From: an uncultured Lachnospiraceae bacterium
GTDB lineage: Bacteria; Bacillota; Clostridia; Lachnospirales; Lachnospiraceae
Length of the DNA: 29,704 bases
Assembly: GCA_949076555.1 (NCBI GenBank)
Contig: CARUOB010000038.1
Span: 1-29,704 of the forward strand
Reading direction: 5' to 3'
This document shows positions 7,967 to 15,034 of the stretch, piece after piece. Positions within the stretch are counted from its first letter, which is position 1, and each line of letters starts with the position of its first letter. The position numbers were made by a program, and so were the translations under genes. The notes below the pieces were generated by a model. It saw only the letters and a program-made list of their open reading frames with translations, searched no databases and was not told the DNA's origin.

Positions 7967-8127
7967 TGTGAGAAGTACTTCTAATCACTCGCAGCAGAGG
8001 CTGCTTCGCGAAGAAGTACTAAGTCTCACACCAGAGAATGCCCAAAATACGGGCATTCTCCGCACGGATTTGTGTCGCTGTGAAGCAGCGACATGGCGGT
8101 TAGCATGAGAAGAAGGAGATAAACCGC
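7967..8127 (+). repeat. Block of four stem-loops between glycosyltransferase and hisC
   Basis: The whole gap between stop and start is built of inverted repeats. (1) TGTGAG (7967-7972) with CTCACA (8025-8030), continuing as AGTACTTCT (7974-7982) with AGAAGTACT (8012-8020), with an inner GCAGC/GCTGC stem (7991-7995/8000-8004). (2) GAGAATGCCC (8034-8043) with GGGCATTCTC (8051-8060), perfect 10 bp, 7-base loop. (3) TGTCGCTG (8073-8080) with CAGCGACA (8086-8093), perfect 8 bp. (4) GCGGTT (8096-8101) with AACCGC (8122-8127), holding the AGAAGGAGAT ribosome binding site of hisC in its loop. There are no T tracts. It could be a dispersed palindromic repeat (REP/MITE-like) or a structured leader. Confidence 0.7.
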
Positions 8128-9183
8128 ATGAAATGGGAAGAAAATGTGTGCAGGGTGGTGCCCTATACGCCCGGCGAACAGCCGCAAAAAGCGGGTGTTA
8201 TTAAGTTGAATACCAATGAAAACCCTTATGCGCCCGCGCCGGGAGTGGAAAAAGCCGCGGCAGCGCTTAATGTGGAGAAACTGCGGCTGTATCCCGCTTT
8301 TCCGGAGAAGACGGAGCTGGCGGCGGAACTGGCGGCGCATTATCAGATCGGGACGGACCAGATTTTTATTGGCGTCGGTTCGGACGATGTGCTTTCCATG
8401 GCTTTTATGACTTTCTTTCAGTCGGGCAGACCTATTTTTTTCCCGGACATCACCTATTCTTTTTATGATGTGTGGGCGAATGTATACAAAATCCCATATG
8501 AGACGAAAGCGCTGGACGCGGATTTTCAGATTTGCCCGACGGATTACTGCAAGCCCAACGGCGGCGTGATTTTTCCGAATCCCAACGCCCCTACCGGGGT
8601 GCTGATGCCACTTGAAAAGGTGGAGGAAATTGTGGCGGCGAACCGGGATGTGGTTGTGATCGTGGATGAAGCGTACATTGATTTTGGCGGTACGAGCGCA
8701 CTGCCGCTTATTGACAAATACGACAATTTGCTGGTGGTACAGACCTTTTCCAAGTCCAGATCCATGGCAGGTATGCGGGTCGGTTTTTGCATGGGACAGC
8801 CTGCGCTGATCCGGTATCTGAATGATGTGAAATATTCGGTCAATTCCTACACCATGAATACGGCGGCTCTGGAGCTTGGCGCAGCGGCGGTGCGGGACGA
8901 GGCGTACTTTAGGGAGTGCTGTCAGAAGATCATACAGACCAGAGAAAAGGCCGAAGAGGAGCTGACAAAGCGGGGATTTACTTTTCCGAAGTCCTATGCC
9001 AATTTTATCTTCGCCTCTCACAAGACGATGCCTGCCCGCGAGATATTTGAGCGGTTGAAAGAAAACGACATATATGTCAGATGGTGGGATAAAACAAGAA
9101 TTAACAATTATCTGCGTATCACCATCGGTACGGACGAGCAGATGGAGGCGCTGTACCGGGCGCTTGACGGGATATGCGGATAA
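8128..9183 (+). CDS. hisC: Histidinol-phosphate aminotransferase
   Basis: PLP-dependent fold-type I aminotransferase, 351 residues, which converts imidazole-acetol phosphate and glutamate to histidinol phosphate in histidine synthesis. The N-terminal LNTNENPYAPAPGV and the later FPNPNAPTG are characteristic of HisC-type enzymes. PLP contacts are Asp180 and Tyr183 in VIVDEAYIDF, and the Schiff-base lysine is Lys209 in TFSKSRSMAGMRVGF. The C-terminal arginine region is YLRITIGT. The length is normal. The start has AAGGAGAT 7 bases upstream, within a stem-loop. No other his gene is nearby, so this copy is outside a his operon; related enzymes can serve as aromatic or other phosphate-amino-acid aminotransferases, so the substrate is likely but not certain. 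Confidence 0.9.
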   Translation: MKWEENVCRVVPYTPGEQPQKAGVIKLNTNENPYAPAPGVEKAAAALNVEKLRLYPAFPEKTELAAELAAHYQIGTDQIFIGVGSDDVLSMAFMTFFQSGRPIFFPDITYSFYDVWANVYKIPYETKALDADFQICPTDYCKPNGGVIFPNPNAPTGVLMPLEKVEEIVAANRDVVVIVDEAYIDFGGTSALPLIDKYDNLLVVQTFSKSRSMAGMRVGFCMGQPALIRYLNDVKYSVNSYTMNTAALELGAAAVRDEAYFRECCQKIIQTREKAEEELTKRGFTFPKSYANFIFASHKTMPAREIFERLKENDIYVRWWDKTRINNYLRITIGTDEQMEALYRALDGICG

Positions 9184-9317
9184 AAATCCGGCAGACGGCT
9201 GTTATTTGAGGGCATTTATCAGAATAAGGTGTTTTTCATGCGTCTATGCTACATATACATATAACAATAGAAGCCAAATGAGGCGAAAACCGTTAGGAAA
9301 TGCGGCGTTTCGAATTT

Positions 9318-9335
9318 GTTAAATTTAAATTTAAC
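9318..9335. promoter_or_regulatory. 18-bp AT-rich perfect palindrome, candidate operator
   Basis: GTTAAATTTAAATTTAAC reads the same on both strands. It sits 26 bases before the ATG of the PF06695 gene and just upstream of its ribosome binding site (ACGGAGGA). In a 178-bp intergenic region with no good terminator or clear promoter this is the most symmetrical element, and it could bind a dimeric regulator. AT-rich palindromes also arise by chance, so the call is tentative. Confidence 0.4.
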
Positions 9336-9361
9336 CACAAAAAACGGAGGATTGAGAGAAA

Positions 9362-9862
9362 ATGGAAAGTTTAGCGGTGGCATTTGCCAATACACTGGGA
9401 AGATATGTGAGTAAGGAGATCGTGGTTTTTATCATATCCATGATACCGATTTTGGAGCTGCGCGGTGGTCTGATTGTCTCTAAGCTTTTGCAGGTGCCGA
9501 TCACCACGGCGATTCCCTTCTGTATTGTCGGAAATATCATTCCGATTCCTTTTATTCTGCTGTTTATCAAACAGATTTTTAAACTGCTGAAAAAAGTGAA
9601 GTTCTTTCGGGTGATCATTGAGAGACTGGAAAACCGGGCTATGAGCAAGAGTGACAATATCAAGCGTTATGAATTTTGGGGCCTGGTGCTCTTTGTGGGG
9701 ATTCCCCTTCCGGGCACAGGGGCTTGGACGGGATCGCTCATTGCCGCGCTCTTGGATGTGGACTTTAAGAAGGCTATTCTTGCGGAGCTTTTAGGCATCG
9801 CCATTGCTACGGTGATTATGTCTTTCCTCTCTTACGGGCTGCTGGGCGCGCTTGTGGGGTAA
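9362..9862 (+). CDS. Small multidrug-export-type membrane protein (PF06695)
   Basis: Integral membrane protein of 166 residues of the family annotated as small multi-drug export protein (PF06695, COG2426). Family hallmarks are the ELRGGL motif at about residues 35-40 after the first span, and PLPGTGAWTGSLIAALL near residues 117-133. About four to five hydrophobic spans are present. The family name comes from annotation history; transport of drugs is not established for most members. The ribosome binding site GGAGGATTG precedes the ATG. The downstream hexosaminidase starts only 8 bases after the stop, so the two are probably cotranscribed, although a functional link is not obvious. Confidence 0.87.
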   Translation: MESLAVAFANTLGRYVSKEIVVFIISMIPILELRGGLIVSKLLQVPITTAIPFCIVGNIIPIPFILLFIKQIFKLLKKVKFFRVIIERLENRAMSKSDNIKRYEFWGLVLFVGIPLPGTGAWTGSLIAALLDVDFKKAILAELLGIAIATVIMSFLSYGLLGALVG

Positions 9863-9870
9863 GATCATAA

Positions 9871-12768
9871 ATGAAGATAAAAAAGGACAGGAAAAAATAT
9901 ATGCTGGCCGGTGCGGCACTGGCGGTGGTTTTAGCGGCGGCGGGGCTGATTGCGGCTTTGCTGCGGGGGCAGGTTTTCGGGGAAGAAAATCCCAATCTTG
10001 CCCTGAAAAAGGGTGTGAAAGCCACTTGCGACAGCGTGGAACAGGAGGCGCTGTCTGCGGCCATGGCCATTGACGGGAATGACGCTGACCGCACATCCCG
10101 CTGGTCCAGCGAAAATAATAGGGAGGACGCCTCCCACTATATCAGGCTGGAATTTCCCGAAGAAATTTCAGTTTCTTTTGTTGTGCTGAAATGGGAGAGA
10201 GCCAATGTGATTTCCTATGCGTTAGAGAGCTCATTGGATGGCACCACATACGAGACGGTTGCCGCTTTTGAGAGCGCGCCGGAGACGCTCAGACAGGAGA
10301 TTGTTCTGGCTGAGCCTGTCAACGTGCGCTTCCTGCGCCTTTCCACTTATGCGGTATCGAAGGAATCTGCGGATTTCTCTGACCTGTATCAGAATGTATC
10401 GCTCTACGAGTTTGAGGTATATGAGGACAAGCCTACGGCTTACAAATTAAAAACACCTGTTATCGAAAGAGATGCAGAGGGGACAAGAAGGCTGGCTGTG
10501 CCGGAGGCGCCGGAGGAATTTCTTGTGACCATGATTGGCGCGGATTTAGAGCAGGTGATCGGTGCGGACGGCAGAGTATACGACACGATTCAGGGTAAGG
10601 ATGTGACCGTGGGGTATCGTGTGGAAGATACGAGGGGCCGGGAGGAGACGAGGGAGGTCTCCTTTGTGGTGCATGTGCCTGCCGCGAATGATGAGCCGGA
10701 GGAAGGACCGGGAACGGTAAATGCCTGTCCCGGCGGGGTGATTCCCTCGATTGCGGAGTGGAGAGGAGGCCGTGGCAGCTTTTATCTGGAAGAAAGCGCG
10801 CGGATTATTGTGGACATGGACAGCCGTCCGTCCGGAAAGGGACAGAAGACGGGCCAGTCCGTAGGACAGGACGCGAAAACGGGTGAGAGTGCAGCGGATC
10901 AGAGCACAGCGGGCGAGATTTCAGCGGATGAGGCGGATGCGCAGGCACTTTGGGATGTGGCGGAACTTTTGAGTGAGCGCTGCGGTAAGGACAGGGATTT
11001 CCAGAAGCGTCTGCCTGTTATCAAGGGGACGGAGGAGGACGTCGGGCCGGGGGATATTTATCTTGGCTATGCGCAGGAGGAGAACGGGCTTGGCAGAGAG
11101 GGGTATACTTGCGATATAACTGACAAGTGTGTCATAAAGGCGGAGGCAGCGACAGGAATCCGCTGGGGTACGGTCACCTTGATGCAGATGCTTTTTACCG
11201 ACAGGAATGAAGGGGAAACTGCCCCACAGGGGTATATCCGTGACTATCCGCTCTACGAGGTGCGGGGCTTTGGGATCGACGTGGCCAGAAAGGCCGTTTC
11301 GCTTGACATGCTTTATACAATGATGGAGACGATGTCATGGTATAAGATGAACGATCTGGCAATCCACTTAAACGATAATGAGATTCTTGCCACCAGCGGA
11401 CTCACCGGCTCGGCTAAGCAGGCCATGACGGCGGAAAGCGCGTTCCGGCTGGAATCCGGCGTTCTGGGAGTGCAGGCCGAAGGAAATTACCCGACGCCGC
11501 AGGAGTACGCCTACACGAAAGAGGAGCTTGCGCAGTTCATTGCCACGGCGAAAATATACGGTGTGACGGTGGTGCCGGAGATCGATACCCCGGCCCACTC
11601 ACTTTCCATTACGAAGCGGTACCCGGAATATGCCTTGCAAACGGGAAGTGAATCAGTGGATCAGATCGATCTTGGGAACGGGAAAGCAGTGGCTTTGATG
11701 GAGGAGATTTGGCGGGAGGCGCTGGATGAGGAAAACGGCGCGTTTCGGGAAGCTAAGATCGTCAATATCGGCATGGACGAGTATTACGGAGACGGGGAGC
11801 AGTACAGACAGTATTTGACACGGATTAACGAGCAGGCGCAGGAAGCGGGAAAGACGGTGCGCCTCTGGGGAAGCCTTAGCAATATGGGCGGCACGACGGT
11901 GCCTTCCCCTGAAAACCTGCAGATGAATATTTGGAGTACGGATTGGGCTGACCCGATGGAAATGTATGAGGCGGGCTATTCTCTGATCAACATGCAGAAC
12001 AACCATCTTTATATCATACCGGGCGGCGGCTACGATTATCTGGATTGCAGGGAGCTGTATGAGAATTGGGCGCCCAATCGGTTTTATGATTACAACAGGA
12101 AGGAGACCATCCCCGTCTATTCGCCGCAGATGCTAGGGGCGGCCTACATGATCTGGAATGATATGTGTGGCGGTTTGGATATTGGCATCAGCGAGTATGA
12201 TCTGTATGTGCGGTTTTTGGAGCCTCTGGGTGTGCTGTCTGTCAAACTGTGGGGGGCGGATCGGATCGCGTCCGATTTGGAGTGGCAGGCCGAGGGACTG
12301 GAACAGTTGGGAGTTGAAGCGCCGGCAGCAGAGCCGCGTTACACGGTTGAGATGAAGGTGCGGCTGGAGGAGAATCCGGCGCAGAACAATCAGCCCCAGA
12401 TCATAGCGGAGGGCGACTGCGCTTACGGCAAGTGGGCTTTCTATGCGGTGGAGCCGGAGACAGGAAAGGTGGGATTTACCAGAGAGGGCAGGACTTACAC
12501 CTTTGACTATATGCTGCCAAAGAGCGAGTGGGTGAATCTGAAAGTAGAAGGCGAATCTGGGGTGACGAAGCTCTATGCGGGCGGCGAATCGTTTGCCTAT
12601 GGCGAGGAGAAAGAAGTGGACAGTCTGGGAAGCGGCGAGCCCTTTGAGGAACACGCCACCTTTGTGTTTCCCTTGCAGAGAGTGGGGGAACAGACGGGGA
12701 GTTTTGACGGAGAGCTGGAGCTGTATGTGGGAGAAAACGAGGCGCTGCACGCTGATCCCTTGCCGTGA
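9871..12768 (+). CDS. Membrane-anchored GH20 beta-N-acetylhexosaminidase with CBM32-like domain
   Basis: Secreted multidomain glycosidase, 965 residues, predicted to release terminal GlcNAc or GalNAc from glycans at the cell surface. Order: basic start and a single hydrophobic span (residues 10-30) without an obvious cleavage site, so probably an anchor; an F5/8 type C (CBM32-like) domain about 36-195 starting NLALKKGVKATC; a small Ig-like domain about 200-270; a GH20 N-terminal domain about 280-450 interrupted by a Gly/Ser/Ala-rich insertion (about 320-350); the GH20 barrel about 455-780; and a C-terminal concanavalin-like beta domain about 815-960. In the barrel VRGFGIDVARK is near residue 465, VVPEIDTPAHS near 571, and the catalytic pair is Asp636-Glu637 in IGMDEYYGD, instead of the usual GGDE. 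The linkage and sugar specificity cannot be deduced. Ribosome binding site weak (GTGGGG), so likely coupled to the upstream gene. Confidence 0.88.
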   Translation: MKIKKDRKKYMLAGAALAVVLAAAGLIAALLRGQVFGEENPNLALKKGVKATCDSVEQEALSAAMAIDGNDADRTSRWSSENNREDASHYIRLEFPEEISVSFVVLKWERANVISYALESSLDGTTYETVAAFESAPETLRQEIVLAEPVNVRFLRLSTYAVSKESADFSDLYQNVSLYEFEVYEDKPTAYKLKTPVIERDAEGTRRLAVPEAPEEFLVTMIGADLEQVIGADGRVYDTIQGKDVTVGYRVEDTRGREETREVSFVVHVPAANDEPEEGPGTVNACPGGVIPSIAEWRGGRGSFYLEESARIIVDMDSRPSGKGQKTGQSVGQDAKTGESAADQSTAGEISADEADAQALWDVAELLSERCGKDRDFQKRLPVIKGTEEDVGPGDIYLGYAQEENGLGREGYTCDITDKCVIKAEAATGIRWGTVTLMQMLFTDRNEGETAPQGYIRDYPLYEVRGFGIDVARKAVSLDMLYTMMETMSWYKMNDLAIHLNDNEILATSGLTGSAKQAMTAESAFRLESGVLGVQAEGNYPTPQEYAYTKEELAQFIATAKIYGVTVVPEIDTPAHSLSITKRYPEYALQTGSESVDQIDLGNGKAVALMEEIWREALDEENGAFREAKIVNIGMDEYYGDGEQYRQYLTRINEQAQEAGKTVRLWGSLSNMGGTTVPSPENLQMNIWSTDWADPMEMYEAGYSLINMQNNHLYIIPGGGYDYLDCRELYENWAPNRFYDYNRKETIPVYSPQMLGAAYMIWNDMCGGLDIGISEYDLYVRFLEPLGVLSVKLWGADRIASDLEWQAEGLEQLGVEAPAAEPRYTVEMKVRLEENPAQNNQPQIIAEGDCAYGKWAFYAVEPETGKVGFTREGRTYTFDYMLPKSEWVNLKVEGESGVTKLYAGGESFAYGEEKEVDSLGSGEPFEEHATFVFPLQRVGEQTGSFDGELELYVGENEALHADPLP

Positions 12769-12817
12769 ACAGGTGGGGAGAAAACGGGGCAGACTCGAAC
12801 AAAAAGCGGGATGGAAC

Positions 12818-12846
12818 TTGTCAAGGCGTTTGCATTGTTATACAGT
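12818..12846 (+). promoter_or_regulatory. Candidate promoter for the DUF3990 gene pair
   Basis: TTGTCA (12818-12823), a 17-base spacer and TACAGT (12841-12846). A shifted -10 (TATACA, 12839-12844) would give a 15-base spacer. The predicted start is about 40 bases before the ATG at 12895. It would separate this pair from the upstream hexosaminidase operon. Confidence 0.4.
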
Positions 12847-12894
12847 AGAGAAAAGCGGTTTTAATGGTATGCACAGAAGGGAGTATTCCGACAG

Positions 12895-13353
12895 ATGGGG
12901 AAAATGACTGTCTATCATGGAAGTTATACCACAATTGAGCATCCGGATATTGTAAAAGGGCGGAATACGAAAGATTTTGGCCCGGGTTTTTATTGTACCG
13001 TGATCCGTGAGCAGGCACAACGATGGGCGAAACGGTATAGTACGCCTGTGGTGAACGTCTATACGGTGCGAATGGACACCTCTGTGAAAATATTGGAATA
13101 CAGGGAAATGACAGAAGAATGGCTGGACTTTATCATCGCCTGCCGTCATGGAGAAATTCATAATTATGATATTGTGATTGGTGCGATGGCGAATGACCAG
13201 ATCTATAACTATATTGCTGATTATATGGAAGGGATTCTGACGAGGGAGCAGTTTTGGATGATGGCAAAATTCAAGTATCCGACGCATCAAATCAATTTTT
13301 GCACCCAGTCAGCACTAAAGTGTCTGGAATTTGTATCAAGTGAGACCATATAG
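12895..13353 (+). CDS. DUF3990-family protein, ADP-ribosyltransferase-like, candidate toxin
   Basis: A 152-residue soluble protein matching the DUF3990 pattern: TVYHGSYTTIEHP at the start, DFGPGFYCT at 27-35, an EQAQRWA helix, NYDIVIGAMAND in the second half, and HQINFCTQSALKCLEF at the end. The spacing of His8, Tyr33 and Gln132 resembles the three motifs of ADP-ribosyltransferases (H-Y-E/Q), so NAD-dependent modification of an unknown target is an inference. These proteins commonly occur next to the family encoded by the next gene, an arrangement like toxin-antitoxin pairs. The start at 12895 has AAGGGAG 10 bases upstream; an ATG at 12904 is possible. Nothing suggests truncation. Toxicity is not shown by the sequence. 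Confidence 0.75.
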   Translation: MGKMTVYHGSYTTIEHPDIVKGRNTKDFGPGFYCTVIREQAQRWAKRYSTPVVNVYTVRMDTSVKILEYREMTEEWLDFIIACRHGEIHNYDIVIGAMANDQIYNYIADYMEGILTREQFWMMAKFKYPTHQINFCTQSALKCLEFVSSETI

Positions 13354-13392
13354 TTTGAAAAAGTCAAAACATGCAGCGGGGAGAGGAGCCAG

Positions 13393-13860
13393 ATGGATCA
13401 TAAAATGACCGGACGGGAAGATTCCAAGGCAAACGATTTATTTTATACATGCAGTCTGATCGACTATATAGCGAGGAAAACGAGAAATAGAAGAGTTGAT
13501 GTTGTAGATGCGCTGGGAAGGGATAGGATCGGGAAAATATATGAGCTGGCGGATGTCTATCACAGCGATAATATAGATACGGTCAGCGGAGATTTTATAG
13601 AAGACGCGCAGATTGCGACAGGGGATTTTGACAATGTGGCAGCGGCTAAATATGCGGTTCCCAGCCATTGGGACATTGGCAAGGTGTACAAGCGCCTGAT
13701 CCTTGGCATCGCCAGAGAGAAGGAGATCGACGTTGTCGATGCGCTGCTTGAGGCGTACCGCTCTTTTGTCAGCGAAAAAATTGACGATTACAACAGCAGT
13801 TTTTACTACGATGCGCCGCAGAATATTTTAAACGCGTTTATGGATGGCAGGATAGAGTAA
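13393..13860 (+). CDS. DUF3791-like partner protein, candidate antitoxin
   Basis: A 155-residue acidic soluble protein. Residues about 14-75 (NDLFYTCSLIDYIARKTRNR, followed by IGKIYELADVYHSDNIDTV) resemble DUF3791, the small helical family usually found beside DUF3990. The rest (about 76-155, with YAVPSHWDIGKVYKRLI and KIDDYNSSFYYDAP) is an additional conserved-looking domain, so the protein is about twice the usual DUF3791 length. No DNA-binding or membrane motif was seen. It starts 39 bases after the DUF3990 stop with a good ribosome binding site (GAGAGGAG, 5-6 bases away), consistent with a two-gene module. An antitoxin or target-adaptor role is inferred only from the pairing. Confidence 0.68.
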   Translation: MDHKMTGREDSKANDLFYTCSLIDYIARKTRNRRVDVVDALGRDRIGKIYELADVYHSDNIDTVSGDFIEDAQIATGDFDNVAAAKYAVPSHWDIGKVYKRLILGIAREKEIDVVDALLEAYRSFVSEKIDDYNSSFYYDAPQNILNAFMDGRIE

Positions 13861-13928
13861 AAAGAAGCTGCCAATCCGGACAGTGACATGAGGGGATTGG
13901 AGAAGAGATAGCAAGGACGGATTTGAAC

Positions 13929-14987
13929 ATGGAAGCATATTCTGATTTTGCGGAAGTTTATGACGAATTGATGGACGACACGCCCTATGAGGCGTGGGGT
14001 GAATTTTTGATGGAAATTTTTCGTCGGTACGGTGTGGACGATGTGTCGAAAGCGGCGGATCGGGCCGCAAGTGACAAGAGTGTCAGAAATGACGGGCCAG
14101 AAAACAACCGGAAGGCGGACGAGGTGACAGAGAGGGCGGCGGACAGCGGGGAGACGGCGTCAGAGCCGATGGACCAAAACCTCCGGCAGGAGCGCAACAC
14201 CGTCCTTGATCTTGGCTGTGGGACAGGCGTGCTGACGGAAATTCTGGCGCGCAGAGGTTATGATATGATCGGTGTGGACAACGCGCCGGAGATGCTGCGC
14301 ATCGCCATGGAGAAGCGGGAGCGGTCGGGACTTGACATTCTGTATCTCTTGCAGGATATGCGGGAGCTGGAGCTTTACGGCACAGTGGGGGCGGTTGTCA
14401 GCGTGTGCGACAGCGTCAATTATCTGCTCACGGAGGAGGATATCGTGCAGACCTTTGCGCGGGTCAACAATTATCTGTATCCGCATGGGCTTTTTATCTT
14501 TGATTTTAATACCGTCTATAAATACGCCGTCGTGATCGGGGACGCGACCATCGCGGAAAACCGGGAAGACTGCAGCTTTATCTGGGAAAACTATTATCAC
14601 GAGGAGGAGGAGATCAACGAGTATGATCTGACTGTCTTTGTGGCGGAGGAGAGAAACGGGTCCGTGGCAGGGGGAAGCCCGGCGGAGCAGACAGCATGTG
14701 GGGAGAGGATGCAGGGAGAAACGGGGCAGGCTTTTTGTCAGGCGCGGTTATGTGAGAATGTGCAGACACAGCGGTTTCGGCGTTTTCAGGAGGTGCACTA
14801 CCAGCGCGGCTATCGACTGGAGCAGATGAAAGCCCTTCTTTTGCAGGCGGGACTGGAATTTCTGGAAGCGGTGGACGGAGACACCCATGGAGAAGTGACG
14901 CAGGAGAGTGAGCGGATCTATGTGGTGGCGAGAAAAGGTGCGGGAACGATGGCGAATCAGGCAGTTGTTTCGGATAAACAAATATAA
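13929..14987 (+). CDS. SAM-dependent class I methyltransferase with two hydrophilic insertions
   Basis: A 352-residue methyltransferase. The N-terminus MEAYSDFAEVYDELMDDTPYE is typical of a common Firmicutes family. The SAM site is VLDLGCGTGVLTEILARRGY (Asp94-Gly100), followed by MIGVDNAPEML with the ribose-binding Asp, then QDMRELEL and VCDSVNYL. Family members are usually about 250 residues. Here motif I starts about 50 residues later than usual because of a charged Ala/Ser/Glu-rich insertion at about 37-90, and a second Gly/Gln/Cys-containing insertion lies at about 240-280. Both are in frame. The start is uncertain: ATG at 13929 is used, but the TTG at 13923 is better spaced from AAGGA. 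Substrate unknown. Confidence 0.85.
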   Translation: MEAYSDFAEVYDELMDDTPYEAWGEFLMEIFRRYGVDDVSKAADRAASDKSVRNDGPENNRKADEVTERAADSGETASEPMDQNLRQERNTVLDLGCGTGVLTEILARRGYDMIGVDNAPEMLRIAMEKRERSGLDILYLLQDMRELELYGTVGAVVSVCDSVNYLLTEEDIVQTFARVNNYLYPHGLFIFDFNTVYKYAVVIGDATIAENREDCSFIWENYYHEEEEINEYDLTVFVAEERNGSVAGGSPAEQTACGERMQGETGQAFCQARLCENVQTQRFRRFQEVHYQRGYRLEQMKALLLQAGLEFLEAVDGDTHGEVTQESERIYVVARKGAGTMANQAVVSDKQI

Positions 14988-15034
14988 AAACATGTGTTAT
15001 AGAAAATGACAGATAACAAGAGGATTGACAGACT

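Noticed and set aside
7967..8127. T-box riboswitch or terminator before hisC
   Set aside because: The conserved T-box antiterminator sequence is not present and none of the stems is followed by a T run.
8026..9021. Minus-strand open frame of 331 codons opposite hisC
   Set aside because: It lies antisense to an intact hisC and runs into the stem-loop block; the product is rich in Arg, His and Ile and shows no domain.
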